Positions 25,893-34,331 are shown, counted from the stretch's first letter. The stretch is 64,000 bases of DNA from Kitasatospora sp. NBC_01266 (GCF_036242395.1 NZ_CP108458.1:3782001-3846000); one strand, 5' to 3'. The notes: generated by a model not told the origin, from the sequence alone. Numbers and translations are program-made.

Positions 25893-26579
25893 ATGATCCA
25901 CCAGCTCATTTTCGCCCACCCCAAGCCGGGGATGAGCGAGCAGGAGTTCCAGCGATACTGGCTGGAGGTGCACGCCCCGAACTTCGCCTCGAAGATCCCG
26001 CAGATCCGCAAGTACGCCGTGGACACCCGGATCCCGCTCGGCGAGGAGCCGGCCGATCCGCTGTGGAGCGGCATCGCGGAGATCTGGCTGGAGAACGACG
26101 AGGACCAGATCGCCTCGCTGCAGACCCCCGAGTTCCTCCAGGGCGCCCGGCTGGACGAGCCCAACTGGGCCGCCTTCTGGCGCACCGTGGTGCTCGACAC
26201 CGACGCCAACCTGGTGCTCCCCGGCCCGGGTTCGGCGGTGCCGCACCCGGTGAAGCTGGTGCTGCTGGTCAAGCGGACCAACGGCACCACCGTGGAGGAG
26301 TTCCGCGCCCGCAGCCTGGGCCAGCACGCCAAGGTGGCCCTGCAGTTGCCCGGACTGGTGCGCTACAGTCAGAACTTCACTCGGGACGGCTGGTACGGGC
26401 TCGGCGAGACCCTGCTGGACGGGGCCTACCTGTTCAACTTCGAGACCGAGGAGGCGCTGCGCGCCGCCTACGACTCCCCGGAGTTCGCCGCCCTCCTCGC
26501 CGACCTGCACGAGTTCGTCGAGCCGCGTTACATCCACCAGATGGCGGCGGTCGAGCACTGGGTCATCGGGACCGAGTGA
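25893..26579 (+). CDS. tandem EthD-domain protein
   Basis: This 228-residue protein contains two dimeric alpha+beta-barrel (EthD-type) domains in tandem. The first is MIHQLIFAHPKPGMSEQEFQ followed by YWLEVHAPNF, which is the EthD F-x-x-Y-W-x-x-x-H-x-P signature. The second starts VKLVLLVKRTNGTTVEEFRA with QHAKVALQLPG, a more diverged copy. Each ends with a long acidic helix (FLQGARLDE, FAALLADLHEF). EthD folds occur in ether degradation and as polyketide cyclases. AAGGAG precedes ATG 25893, 32 bases after the previous stop. Likely an intramolecular-dimer enzyme; the reaction is unknown. Confidence 0.82.
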   Translation: MIHQLIFAHPKPGMSEQEFQRYWLEVHAPNFASKIPQIRKYAVDTRIPLGEEPADPLWSGIAEIWLENDEDQIASLQTPEFLQGARLDEPNWAAFWRTVVLDTDANLVLPGPGSAVPHPVKLVLLVKRTNGTTVEEFRARSLGQHAKVALQLPGLVRYSQNFTRDGWYGLGETLLDGAYLFNFETEEALRAAYDSPEFAALLADLHEFVEPRYIHQMAAVEHWVIGTE

Positions 26580-26675
26580 GACCGCCCGCAACGACATATC
26601 CCTGGTAGTGGTCGGCCCGGGACAGCCTTGGCGGGCTGTCCCGGGCCGCCGCCTTGCCCCCGGGAGGCATCCACC

Positions 26676-27608
26676 GTGAAACCGATCCACCATCGAGAGC
26701 ACCAGGACGAGGTGAGCGTCCCCGAGTCCTTCGAGATCAGCACCGGCCGGCTGGAGGCGTTCAGTGACGGCGTCTTCGCGATCGCCATCACGCTGCTCGT
26801 CCTGGACATCAACCTCCCCAACGGGAACGGCCCGCTGATCGACCGGCTGGCGCACCAGTGGCCGGCCCTCGGCGCCTACGCGGTCAGTTTCCTGATCATC
26901 GGCATGGTCTGGATGAACCACCACTCCATGCTCTTCTTCATCCGCCGGGTCGACCGCCCGCTGATGCTCTTCAACCTGCTGCTGCTGATGAACGTCTCGT
27001 TCATCCCGTTCCCCACCCACGTGCTGGCCGAGGCGATGAGCACCGGCCACGGGGAGCGGACGGCGGCGGTCTTCTACGGCCTGACCCTCACCCTCGGGGG
27101 GATCCCGTTCAACGCGGTCTGGATCTACGCCTCATCCGGCCATCGCCACCTAGGCCGGACGATCACCCCGGCCCAGGCCGCGGTGATGCGCAGGCACTTC
27201 CTGATGGGTCCGATCATGTACCTCGGCGCCACCCTGGTGGGGCTGGCCAGCGCGATCGCGAGCCTGACCATCTTCGGGGTGCTGCTGCTCTTCTACATGG
27301 TCGAGGTGCTGGGCGGCACCAGCGAGAACCGCCACCAGGACCATCCGCGGTCACCGGTGGAGCGGCTGTCCGGGGTCGCCGAGCCACTGGCCGAGTCGCC
27401 GGACCACGCCGGGCCCGCACCGGTACCGATACCCGAGCCGGCACCCGCACCTGTCCCCGCACCCGCACCCGCACAGACCCAAGTACACGCAGACGCACGA
27501 ACCCCCGCACCCGCGAGCAGCGGCACCGGCGAGGGCCGGGGCCACGCCCACGTCCACTGCCCCACCTGCGGCCGGATGGACCGGGTCGAACTCTCGTTCC
27601 AGCAGTGA
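26676..27608 (+). CDS. TMEM175-family potassium channel-like protein with CxxC tail
   Basis: This 310-residue membrane protein has the TMEM175 signature FSDGVFAIAITLL at residues 29-41, preceded by Arg25, and about six membrane segments, including VSFLIIGMVWMNHHSMLFF. Bacterial TMEM175 proteins are leak K+ channels (DUF1211). After residue 205 comes an unusual Pro/Ala-rich linker with alternating PxP repeats, ending in HVHCPTCGRMDRVEL, a short zinc-ribbon-like CPxCG motif not normally part of the family. GGGAGG precedes GTG 26676. It is 96 bases after the EthD gene and is followed by a strong terminator, so it may be the last gene of that operon. Confidence 0.85.
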   Translation: MKPIHHREHQDEVSVPESFEISTGRLEAFSDGVFAIAITLLVLDINLPNGNGPLIDRLAHQWPALGAYAVSFLIIGMVWMNHHSMLFFIRRVDRPLMLFNLLLLMNVSFIPFPTHVLAEAMSTGHGERTAAVFYGLTLTLGGIPFNAVWIYASSGHRHLGRTITPAQAAVMRRHFLMGPIMYLGATLVGLASAIASLTIFGVLLLFYMVEVLGGTSENRHQDHPRSPVERLSGVAEPLAESPDHAGPAPVPIPEPAPAPVPAPAPAQTQVHADARTPAPASSGTGEGRGHAHVHCPTCGRMDRVELSFQQ

Positions 27609-27623
27609 TCGCTGACCGCACAG

Positions 27624-27657
27624 CAGGGCCGGTATCCCGATCGGGATACCGGCCCTG
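27624..27657. terminator. strong palindromic terminator
   Basis: A perfect 16-base-pair stem, CAGGGCCGGTATCCCG (27624-27639) with its complement at 27642-27657. It sits between the convergent TMEM175 and transposase-like genes and should end transcription from both directions. Confidence 0.85.
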
Positions 27658-27679
27658 ACTGCTCCCGGGCGAGGGCGGA

Positions 27680-29017
27680 TCAGCGCGTGCGAAGCTCCTG
27701 CGGAACCTCCTGCGCCAGGTCCTCCTCCAGGCCTTCCTCGAGTTCGGCCTCGAGTTCGGCCTCCAGCTCGGCCTCGAACTGCTCGTCGTCCAGTTCGGAG
27801 GCCACCAACTCCTCCACCTCCCCGAGCTCCTGCAGGGTGTGGAAGCCGAGCGCCGCCGAGGCGAGCGTCACGTGGTGGTGCCAGCCGCGGAAGGAGCGGC
27901 CCTCGAAGTCGCCCAGTCCGTAGTTCTGTCGCAGCCGGTCGTGGCTGAGTGCGACGTGGTGCCGCAGCTCGGCCAGCGCGACGGTGTCGGCCAGCCGGTC
28001 GGCGGGCAGGTTGGTCAGCCAGTAGGTCCGCGGCCGGGGGCGGCCGAACGGCCACTCCACCACGAGCTGGCGCTGCACCCGGTAGCCGCCGGCCCGGCGC
28101 GGACGCAGCGGCTGGCGGCCGATCGCCCCGATCGGGCCGACCGGGCCGGCCCCGAGCGGCACCACCATGAACTGCGAGTGCCGGGTGCGCGCCGCCGCGC
28201 TGTCCTGCCAGGACAGCGCCACCCGCTCGGCCCGGCTCCCCAGCGCGACGGCGACATCCACCGCCGGGTTGCGCTGACCCGGTGCCCGGCCGGAGAGTTG
28301 ACGCACCGGCAGCAGCGTGCTGGGCCCCACCTCGACCAGGTAGCCGACGTTGCGGTCCTCCAGCCCGACCAGCAGCGCCTCGATGTCCGGCTCGTAGGTC
28401 CAGTCGGCCAGCACCGGGGCCGGCGGCACGTTCCACTCCAGGACCTCGTCGAGCGACTCCAGCACGTAGCTCCAGCGCGGCCGGTGTCGCTCCTCGACCG
28501 GGACGTGCGCCTGGCTGCGCAGCTCGTCGTCCTCGTCCCAGTGCCGGGGCAGCATCAGGTGCCAGTTGATCGGCAGGCTGCCGCCCTGGTGGACCAGTGA
28601 AGTGGCCAGCGCTAATTGGCAGTTGACCACCCGTCCGGCCGAGCCGACGAACTGCCGGCCGACCCCGGCCGAGCGGGTGCCGTTCTTCGGGAAGACCACC
28701 TCGTCGACGGCCCAGGCCTTGGGCGCCGCCGCACCGGCCACCCGCTCCGCCAGGTAGCGGCGGACGGCGTGCGAGGCCCAGGTGCTCTGGTTGACGAACT
28801 GTTGGATGGGCTGGACCGCTCGGCGGCCGAGCACGTTCTCGGTGATGTTGGCCGGGGTCCGCCGTCCGGGGGCATGCAGCAGCCCTCGCAGGTAGACCTC
28901 ACCCCAACGGCGTTGATCGGAGCGGGCGAAGCAGGAGAAGAGGTCTCGGCAGTACTCGGAGATTCCGTCCTGCCGATCCCCCGCATACGGATGACGGAGG
29001 TGCGAAACCGTGGTCAC
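27680..29017 (-). CDS. degenerate IS701-type transposase homologue (probably domesticated)
   Basis: This 445-residue protein aligns along its length with IS701-family DDE transposases. WAVDEVVFPKNGTRSAGVGRQ matches the first-Asp block (Asp105), VLADWTYEPD the second (Asp205), and GDFEGRSFRGWHHHVTL the conserved C-terminal block. The third catalytic residue is lost: the R-x3-E-x6-K element reads R352-x3-A356-x6-R363, so Glu is Ala and Lys is Arg. A 40-residue acidic tail with repeated EAEL units is added after residue 405. No terminal inverted repeats or target duplication were seen around it. GTG 29017 has AAGGA six bases upstream; it follows the AGE-STAS gene by 77 bases. It may act as a DNA-binding or regulatory protein. 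Confidence 0.8.
   Translation of the reverse strand: MTTVSHLRHPYAGDRQDGISEYCRDLFSCFARSDQRRWGEVYLRGLLHAPGRRTPANITENVLGRRAVQPIQQFVNQSTWASHAVRRYLAERVAGAAAPKAWAVDEVVFPKNGTRSAGVGRQFVGSAGRVVNCQLALATSLVHQGGSLPINWHLMLPRHWDEDDELRSQAHVPVEERHRPRWSYVLESLDEVLEWNVPPAPVLADWTYEPDIEALLVGLEDRNVGYLVEVGPSTLLPVRQLSGRAPGQRNPAVDVAVALGSRAERVALSWQDSAAARTRHSQFMVVPLGAGPVGPIGAIGRQPLRPRRAGGYRVQRQLVVEWPFGRPRPRTYWLTNLPADRLADTVALAELRHHVALSHDRLRQNYGLGDFEGRSFRGWHHHVTLASAALGFHTLQELGEVEELVASELDDEQFEAELEAELEAELEEGLEEDLAQEVPQELRTR
27737..27779 (-). repeat. 12-base tandem repeat coding for EAEL units
   Basis: Three and a half copies of a 12-base unit (CTCGAGTTCGGC on the plus strand, with variants) encode the acidic tail of the transposase-like protein. 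The unit length is a multiple of three, so copy-number change would lengthen or shorten the tail in frame. Confidence 0.75.
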
Positions 29018-29094
29018 AGCTGGTCCTTCGGCGTTCGGGCCGCACGGCCCGCCCCGCCCGGTGAGGGCAGGGGCGGACCAGCGCGGCGCAGGGT

Positions 29095-31257
29095 TCACTC
29101 GTCGGTGCAGACGCGGTCGGGGTCGAGCACGAAGGCATCGGTCGCGATGAGCATCTGAGCGATCTCGGGTTCGGCGGAGCCGACGATGACGAAGTCCACG
29201 TCCGCTCCGATCTTGGTCCGCTGGAACAGCAGCTCGTTGATGATCGGGCGGCTGATCTCGGTGACCTTGCAGAGGTGGAACTCCACCCGGCGCGGGTTGA
29301 CCGACAGGGCCTCGCCGAAGCCGCGGCGGAAGTTGTCCAGTTCCTGGAGGTCGAGGACCCCCTCCAGGTGGACGTGCGCGGTCTCGCCGTCGAACTCGCT
29401 GGAGATCCGCAGCCGCAGGTCGGCCGGCTCGACCACCACCCGCACCCGCAGCGGCTCGCTGCTCTGCGGCAGGTTGACGGTCATCGCCTTGGCGTCGAAG
29501 TCCTGGTAGGGCTCGTCGTTGATCCAGACCTGGTCGATCTGCACCGAGCCCTCCGGCAGCAGGTCGGGAGCCACCCGCAGCACCCGGTCCGGGAACGCGT
29601 CGGGACGCGGCCGGAAGTGCAGGGTGAGCGGCTGCGAGGTGCCCAGCAGGTTGGTGTAGGTCGCCGCCAGGTAGCAGAGCTCCAGCGCGTGGTAGCCGGC
29701 CATCGAGTGGCTGCCCTTGAGCCGCTCGGTGCCGAGCAGGTAGGGGATGCCGTTGGCGAGCACGTTGAAGTAGACGCCGCCGTCGTCGTAGTCGAGGAAG
29801 AAGGCGTTGTAGAACGCCGCCGCCTCGCGACCCAGCCGCTTGTGCTCCGGGTCCCCGGTGACCCCCGCCAGGATCATGTAGGCGAGGATCGACTGCTCCT
29901 GCTGCCACCAGGCCTTGCGGTCGTGCCAGACCAGGCGGTGGGCACCGCTGTCCGGGTCGGGGATCCGCTCGACCACGTCGTACCAGCCGCCGCGCTGCTG
30001 GTCGCTGCCGACCGGCGGCATGATCGCGGCGATCCGCTCGGCGAGTTCGCTGTACTCCGGCTTGTCCCGCAGCGCCCGGATCCGGGTGAGGTTCCAGGCG
30101 ATCTTGAGGTTGTGGCCGACCACCGCGCGGTCCTGCTGCCAGCCCCAGGCGCGGTCGGGGCTCCAGTCCTCGTGGAAGCGCTCCTGCACGAACGGGCTGT
30201 TGGGCTCGTCCGGGAAGTACTTGGCGATGGTGTCGGCGGTCTGCTCCAGCAGCTCCGCGAAGTCCGCCCGTCCGGTGGCCAGGTAGGCGTTGATCAGGTA
30301 CGCCGGGGCGTGGTCGCCGACCGAGTTCCAGTTCTTCCTGGCCCGGTTCTGGCCCAGCGAGTCGGAGCGCGGATCCATCGTGATCGGATCCAGGTGGGAG
30401 AAGAAGCCGCCGCGCTCGTCGTCCTTGAAGTACTTGTGGAACAGCGCGACCGTGCGGTCGATGTCGTCCAGGATCCGCGGGTCGCCGGTGATCCGGTAGG
30501 TCTGGGTCGGACCGGCCAGCGCGTAGATCTGCTCGTACATCGGGATCGCGTTGTAGTCGTCGCCGAACTCCGAGGCGAAGACCTTGCGCTGGGCATCGGG
30601 GGTGATGTCGATGGCGTGGTACCAGTAGACGACGCCCGCCTGCTCGTCCGAGACCCGCATGTGCTCGCGCAGGTACTCGGTGCCCGACTCGGCCGCCTCC
30701 AGGAAGCGCTCCTCACCGGTCAGCATGAAGGCGGTGGCCAGCCCGTAGACCAGCCGGGAGATGGTGTCGGTCTCCTGGCGCAGGTCCTGCTCGATGTGGT
30801 CGGCGACGTGGGTGCCGTGCAGCGTCAGCCGGGTGCGGAAGCCGCGCCAGTCGTAGACGCCGTCGGGGAAGTGGCCGCGCAGGTAGAAGTCGGCTATCTC
30901 GGCCGCCTGCTGGACCCACCAGTTGGGCTTCTCGAAGACGTAGGCGCCGCGGCGCTCCTCCGGGAAGATGATCTGGCGGGCGTCGATCCGCTCGCCGCCC
31001 ACCCACTGGTGGAAGAGGCCGTAGACGAAGACGTAGCGGCCCTCGGCCAGCAGGTCGCGGGTGGCACCGCTGGTGTCCCGACGGTCCTTGTCGCCGAGGT
31101 TGCGGACGATCTCGGAGCCGAGCAGGCCATCCAGGTGGATGGTGAACTCCCGCCCGTCGCTGGTCCGCAGACCGAAGCGGTCATTGCTCGGGTCGTAGGA
31201 GGTGATGTATCCGGCGATGCTGTCCGAGTAGGTCCGTCGGACGTCGGGTGCGCTCAT
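29095..31257 (-). CDS. AGE-family epimerase fused to a C-terminal STAS domain
   Basis: This 720-residue protein has three parts. An N-terminal small beta domain (about 1-95, SIAGYITSYDPSNDRFGLRT) is followed by an (alpha/alpha)6 barrel of the N-acylglucosamine 2-epimerase family (about 105-530). Barrel features are YDWRGFRTRLTLHG, HAIDITPDAQRKVFA, VGHNLKIAWNL and WWQQEQSILAYM. A STAS anti-sigma-antagonist-type domain follows (about 600-705; AHVHLEGVLDLQELDNFRRG, with Ser in VTEISRPIINELL). Its ATG overlaps the glgX stop by four bases, so the two are translated together. AGE enzymes epimerise free sugars such as glucose or cellobiose at C2; a STAS fusion suggests control by protein partners or phosphorylation. 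The substrate is unknown. Confidence 0.85.
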   Translation of the reverse strand: MSAPDVRRTYSDSIAGYITSYDPSNDRFGLRTSDGREFTIHLDGLLGSEIVRNLGDKDRRDTSGATRDLLAEGRYVFVYGLFHQWVGGERIDARQIIFPEERRGAYVFEKPNWWVQQAAEIADFYLRGHFPDGVYDWRGFRTRLTLHGTHVADHIEQDLRQETDTISRLVYGLATAFMLTGEERFLEAAESGTEYLREHMRVSDEQAGVVYWYHAIDITPDAQRKVFASEFGDDYNAIPMYEQIYALAGPTQTYRITGDPRILDDIDRTVALFHKYFKDDERGGFFSHLDPITMDPRSDSLGQNRARKNWNSVGDHAPAYLINAYLATGRADFAELLEQTADTIAKYFPDEPNSPFVQERFHEDWSPDRAWGWQQDRAVVGHNLKIAWNLTRIRALRDKPEYSELAERIAAIMPPVGSDQQRGGWYDVVERIPDPDSGAHRLVWHDRKAWWQQEQSILAYMILAGVTGDPEHKRLGREAAAFYNAFFLDYDDGGVYFNVLANGIPYLLGTERLKGSHSMAGYHALELCYLAATYTNLLGTSQPLTLHFRPRPDAFPDRVLRVAPDLLPEGSVQIDQVWINDEPYQDFDAKAMTVNLPQSSEPLRVRVVVEPADLRLRISSEFDGETAHVHLEGVLDLQELDNFRRGFGEALSVNPRRVEFHLCKVTEISRPIINELLFQRTKIGADVDFVIVGSAEPEIAQMLIATDAFVLDPDRVCTDE

Positions 31258-33398
31258 CGATTGGTGCCTCCGTTGTCGGGCAGCGCCACCAGGACGACGA
31301 CGCTGCGACCGTGGGCGTGGAAGAGGTGGCCCTCGATGGCCTCCTCCGCACCGGGCGACAGCACGTCAGCCCCCGCGCCGCGGGCGGTGTCGACCGTTCG
31401 GTGCCATTGGTGCCCCGCGATGTGGGGGAGCTCGAAGTCCAGACCGAGGTGGTACATGTTGAGGATCACGTGCAGGTCCGGATCGCCGTCGAAGCCACCC
31501 AGCGTGAAGGAGAGGACCCGGGCGTCGGTGTCCTCCCAACCGGGCTGGTTCAGCTTGGTGCCGTGCCAGCCGACCTCGGCCACCTCACGCTCGTTCTGCC
31601 GCCCGCTGAAGAAGTGCGGCTGGCGCAGCGTCGCGTACCGCTTGCGCAACGCGATCATGGAGCGGAAGAAGTCCTGGACCTCGGTCTCCTTCTCCGCCTG
31701 CTCCCAGTCCAGCCAGGAGATCTCGTTGTCCTGGCAGTACGCGTTGTTGTTGCCGCCCTGGCTGTTGCGGAACTCGTCGCCCGCCAGGATCATCGGCACG
31801 CCGCGGGAGAGCATCAGGATCGCGGTGAGGTTCTTGATCTGCCGCACCCGCAGCCGCTCGATCTCCTCCGCGTCGCTGGCGCCCTCGACCCCGCAGTTCC
31901 AGCTGAAGTTCTCGTGGCTGCCGTCCGCGTTGGCCTCGCCGTTGGCGTGGTTGTGCTTGCCGTTGTAGCTCACCAGGTCGTTCAGCGTGAAGCCGTCGTG
32001 GCAGGTGATGAAGTTGACGCTGTTGGTGGGCAGTTCACCCTGCCGACTGAACAGGTCGCGGGAGCCGCCGATCCGGGTGGCCACCGTGCCCACCAGCCCC
32101 GCGTCACCGCGCACGAAGCGCCGGATGTCGTCGCGGAACGGCCCGTTCCACTGCGCCCAGCGCTTTCCGGGGAAGCGGCCGACCTGGTAGAGGCCGCCAC
32201 CGTCCCAGGGCTCGGCGATGATCTTCGTCTCGGAGAGCACCCCGGACAGCTCGATGCCCCAGAGCACCGGCGGGGTCTCCATCTCGTAGCCCTCGGCGCC
32301 GCGGGAGAGTTCGGAGGCGAGGTCGAAGCGGAAGCCGTCCACGTGGTGCTCGGTGACCCAGTACTCCAGGCACTCGATGATGAACTTGGCCACCGCCGGG
32401 TGGTTGGCGTTGATCGCGTTGCCGCAGCCGGTGAAGTCCATGTAGTGCCGGCGGTCCTGCGACCACAGGTGGTAGTAGACCTCGTTGGCCTGGCCTCGGA
32501 AGCTGATCATCGGGCCGTGCTCGTTGCCCTCCGAGGTGTGGTTGAACACCACGTCCAGGATGACCTCGATGCCGGCCTTGTGCAGCGCCTTGACCATGTT
32601 CCGGAAGTCTTCGATGTGCACGCAGCCGCACGGGTCGGAGCTGTACGCGCTGTGCGGGGCGAAGAAGCCGAACGAGTCGTAGCCCCAGTAGTTGGGCAGC
32701 GGCGTGCCGTTCGGGCCGATCCGCAGCACCTGGCGCTCGTCGAAGTCGAAGACCGGCAGCAACTCGACCGCGGTCACGCCGAGTTCCTTGAGATACGGGA
32801 TCTTCTCGATCACGGCGGTGAAGGTGCCGGGGTGGGTCACCCGGGCGGTGGGCGAAGCGGTCAGGCCGCCCACGTGCATCTCGTAGATGACCGTGTCGGC
32901 CATCGGCCGGCGCAGCGGCTCGTCGCCCTCCCAGTCGTAGCAGTCCAGGTCCACCACCATGCTGCGCATCGCGTAGGCGCAGTTGTCCTCGTGGCCCACC
33001 GCGCGGGACCGGTCCCAGAGCGTGTTGATGTTCGACCGCGAGTAGGGGTCGAGCAGGACCTTGCGGTGGTTGAACCTGGTCCCGGTCTCCTTGGTCTGCT
33101 GCGGACCGTCCATTCGGTACGCGTAGACCTGTCCCTCCTTCAGACCGGCGACGTGGCAGTGCCAGAAGTGATAGCTGTGATTCCGTTCCCGATCGAGCGT
33201 GATGACCCGCGCCGGCTGAGGTGCGCTGAAACCGTCGAACAGCAGCAGGTCGACCCTCGTGGCCCGTTCGGAGAAGACCGAGAAGTTCACCCCGGCCTCG
33301 TCCACCGTGGCACCCAGCGGCTGCGGATGCCCAGCGGTCACTTCGGCCGCCAGCAGCTTTTCGGGCGGGACTTCAGTCGTTACCCGAGGCTTAGTCAT
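31254..33398 (-). CDS. glgX: glycogen debranching enzyme GlgX (isoamylase type)
   Basis: This 714-residue GH13 subfamily 11 enzyme hydrolyses alpha-1,6 branches of phosphorylase-limited glycogen. An N-terminal CBM48 domain (GATVDEAGVNFSVFSERATR) precedes the barrel. Catalytic residues are the Asp of DGFRFDLASEL, the Glu of IIAEPWD, and the Asp of CHDGFTLNDLVSYN. The ATG at 33398 is chosen; the alternative TTG at 33410 abuts the GGGAG ribosome-binding site too closely. The gene overlaps the AGE-STAS gene (ATGA). Together with glgA, glgE and glgB it completes a synthesis-and-breakdown set. GTCAA repeats lie at its start. Confidence 0.95.
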   Translation of the reverse strand: MTKPRVTTEVPPEKLLAAEVTAGHPQPLGATVDEAGVNFSVFSERATRVDLLLFDGFSAPQPARVITLDRERNHSYHFWHCHVAGLKEGQVYAYRMDGPQQTKETGTRFNHRKVLLDPYSRSNINTLWDRSRAVGHEDNCAYAMRSMVVDLDCYDWEGDEPLRRPMADTVIYEMHVGGLTASPTARVTHPGTFTAVIEKIPYLKELGVTAVELLPVFDFDERQVLRIGPNGTPLPNYWGYDSFGFFAPHSAYSSDPCGCVHIEDFRNMVKALHKAGIEVILDVVFNHTSEGNEHGPMISFRGQANEVYYHLWSQDRRHYMDFTGCGNAINANHPAVAKFIIECLEYWVTEHHVDGFRFDLASELSRGAEGYEMETPPVLWGIELSGVLSETKIIAEPWDGGGLYQVGRFPGKRWAQWNGPFRDDIRRFVRGDAGLVGTVATRIGGSRDLFSRQGELPTNSVNFITCHDGFTLNDLVSYNGKHNHANGEANADGSHENFSWNCGVEGASDAEEIERLRVRQIKNLTAILMLSRGVPMILAGDEFRNSQGGNNNAYCQDNEISWLDWEQAEKETEVQDFFRSMIALRKRYATLRQPHFFSGRQNEREVAEVGWHGTKLNQPGWEDTDARVLSFTLGGFDGDPDLHVILNMYHLGLDFELPHIAGHQWHRTVDTARGAGADVLSPGAEEAIEGHLFHAHGRSVVVLVALPDNGGTNR

Positions 33399-33567
33399 AT
33401 CGTCTGTCAACTCCCTACCCCATGTTGCACCCGGAATTGTGGATTCCGCCTCGCCTCTCCCCCGCTGGGGAAAAGACCGGGCGTGTTCTCCGCTTCGCCG
33501 ACGCGCGCACGGGTGCGGGCGGAGATCGGTGGACTCGACGCCGAACGCGCCGCGGCCACCGGAGGGT

Positions 33568-34260
33568 TCAGGCCACCGGCGTCCGGTCCCAGGCGAGCGA
33601 GCCGTAGGCCTCGCTCCAGGACGGGAACGGTGCCCCTGGCTCGTTGAACATCTCGAAGGTCACGCCCCGGGCGGCCGGCGTGTACAGGGCCTGCACGCAG
33701 GCCTCCGCCACGTCCTGCCGGGCCACCTGGCCGGTGTTCTGGTCACCCTGGTCCAGCCGGACCCGGTGCCCCGCCTTGCGGTCGTCGATCAGCCAGCCGG
33801 GCCGCACCACGGTGTACGGCAGCCCGGACTCGCGCACCGCCTCCTCGCCCGCGAAGCGCCACGACAGCAGCCGTCCATAGGCGTTCAGCGGATGCCCCTG
33901 GTGGGTCGCGTGCAACTGGCTGATCAGCACCATGTGCGGCCGGTTGCCGCCGGCGGTGGCAGCCTCCAGGACGTTGCGCACCCCGTGGCAGGCGGTGGTC
34001 TCCGGCCGGTCGGGACCGCTCTTGGCGGTGCCCGGCTCGACGCAGTAGACCACCGCCGAGCACCCGGTCAGCCCGCTCTCCAGGCTCTGCGGGACGCGGA
34101 CATCCCCTTGTCTGAACACCGCACCGGGTGCCAGGTGCCGTAGCGCCTGCGGCACGCTGCGACCGATGACGCGCACGCTCTCCCGGCGCTCCAGCAGCCG
34201 CTGCACGACGACCCGGCCGACTCGCCCGGCGCCGCCGACCACCACCACCGAATTCTCCAT
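33568..34260 (-). CDS. NmrA/SDR-like NAD(P)-binding protein, paralogue 2
   Basis: This 230-residue protein is a close paralogue of the one at 22861-23553. It shares the Rossmann motif VVGGAGRVGRVVV, the segments GCSAVVYCVEPGT, EAATAGGNRPH and YGRLLSWRFAGE, and VVRPGWL, and has the same length. By eye about half the residues match. It is encoded on the opposite strand 71 bases after the nucleotidyltransferase gene. The two copies bracket the exporter-distal part of the accessory block, suggesting a pathway using two similar reductions or isomerisations, or an inverted duplication followed by divergence. Confidence 0.85.
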   Translation of the reverse strand: MENSVVVVGGAGRVGRVVVQRLLERRESVRVIGRSVPQALRHLAPGAVFRQGDVRVPQSLESGLTGCSAVVYCVEPGTAKSGPDRPETTACHGVRNVLEAATAGGNRPHMVLISQLHATHQGHPLNAYGRLLSWRFAGEEAVRESGLPYTVVRPGWLIDDRKAGHRVRLDQGDQNTGQVARQDVAEACVQALYTPAARGVTFEMFNEPGAPFPSWSEAYGSLAWDRTPVA

Positions 34261-34331
34261 CGCCGTTCTCTCCTCTGCTCAGCCGTCAGGTGACGGGTCG
34301 TCGGGTGTCGCGCCGATCACAGCAGGGCGGA

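Noticed and set aside
22861..27608. A complete aromatic polyketide cluster
   Set aside because: No ketosynthase, chain-length factor, acyl carrier protein or starter-unit gene is present anywhere in the window.
27680..29017. A functional insertion sequence
   Set aside because: The catalytic Glu is replaced by Ala, no terminal inverted repeats or target-site duplication were found, and the gene fits into a minus-strand operon.
33406..33410. TTG at 33410 as the glgX start
   Set aside because: It abuts the GGGAG site with no spacing, whereas ATG 33398 is a standard codon and gives the expected N-terminus.
29275..33647. Long plus-strand open frames opposite the AGE-STAS and glgX genes
   Set aside because: Same antisense artefact of GC-rich codons; glgX catalytic motifs on the minus strand settle the coding strand.
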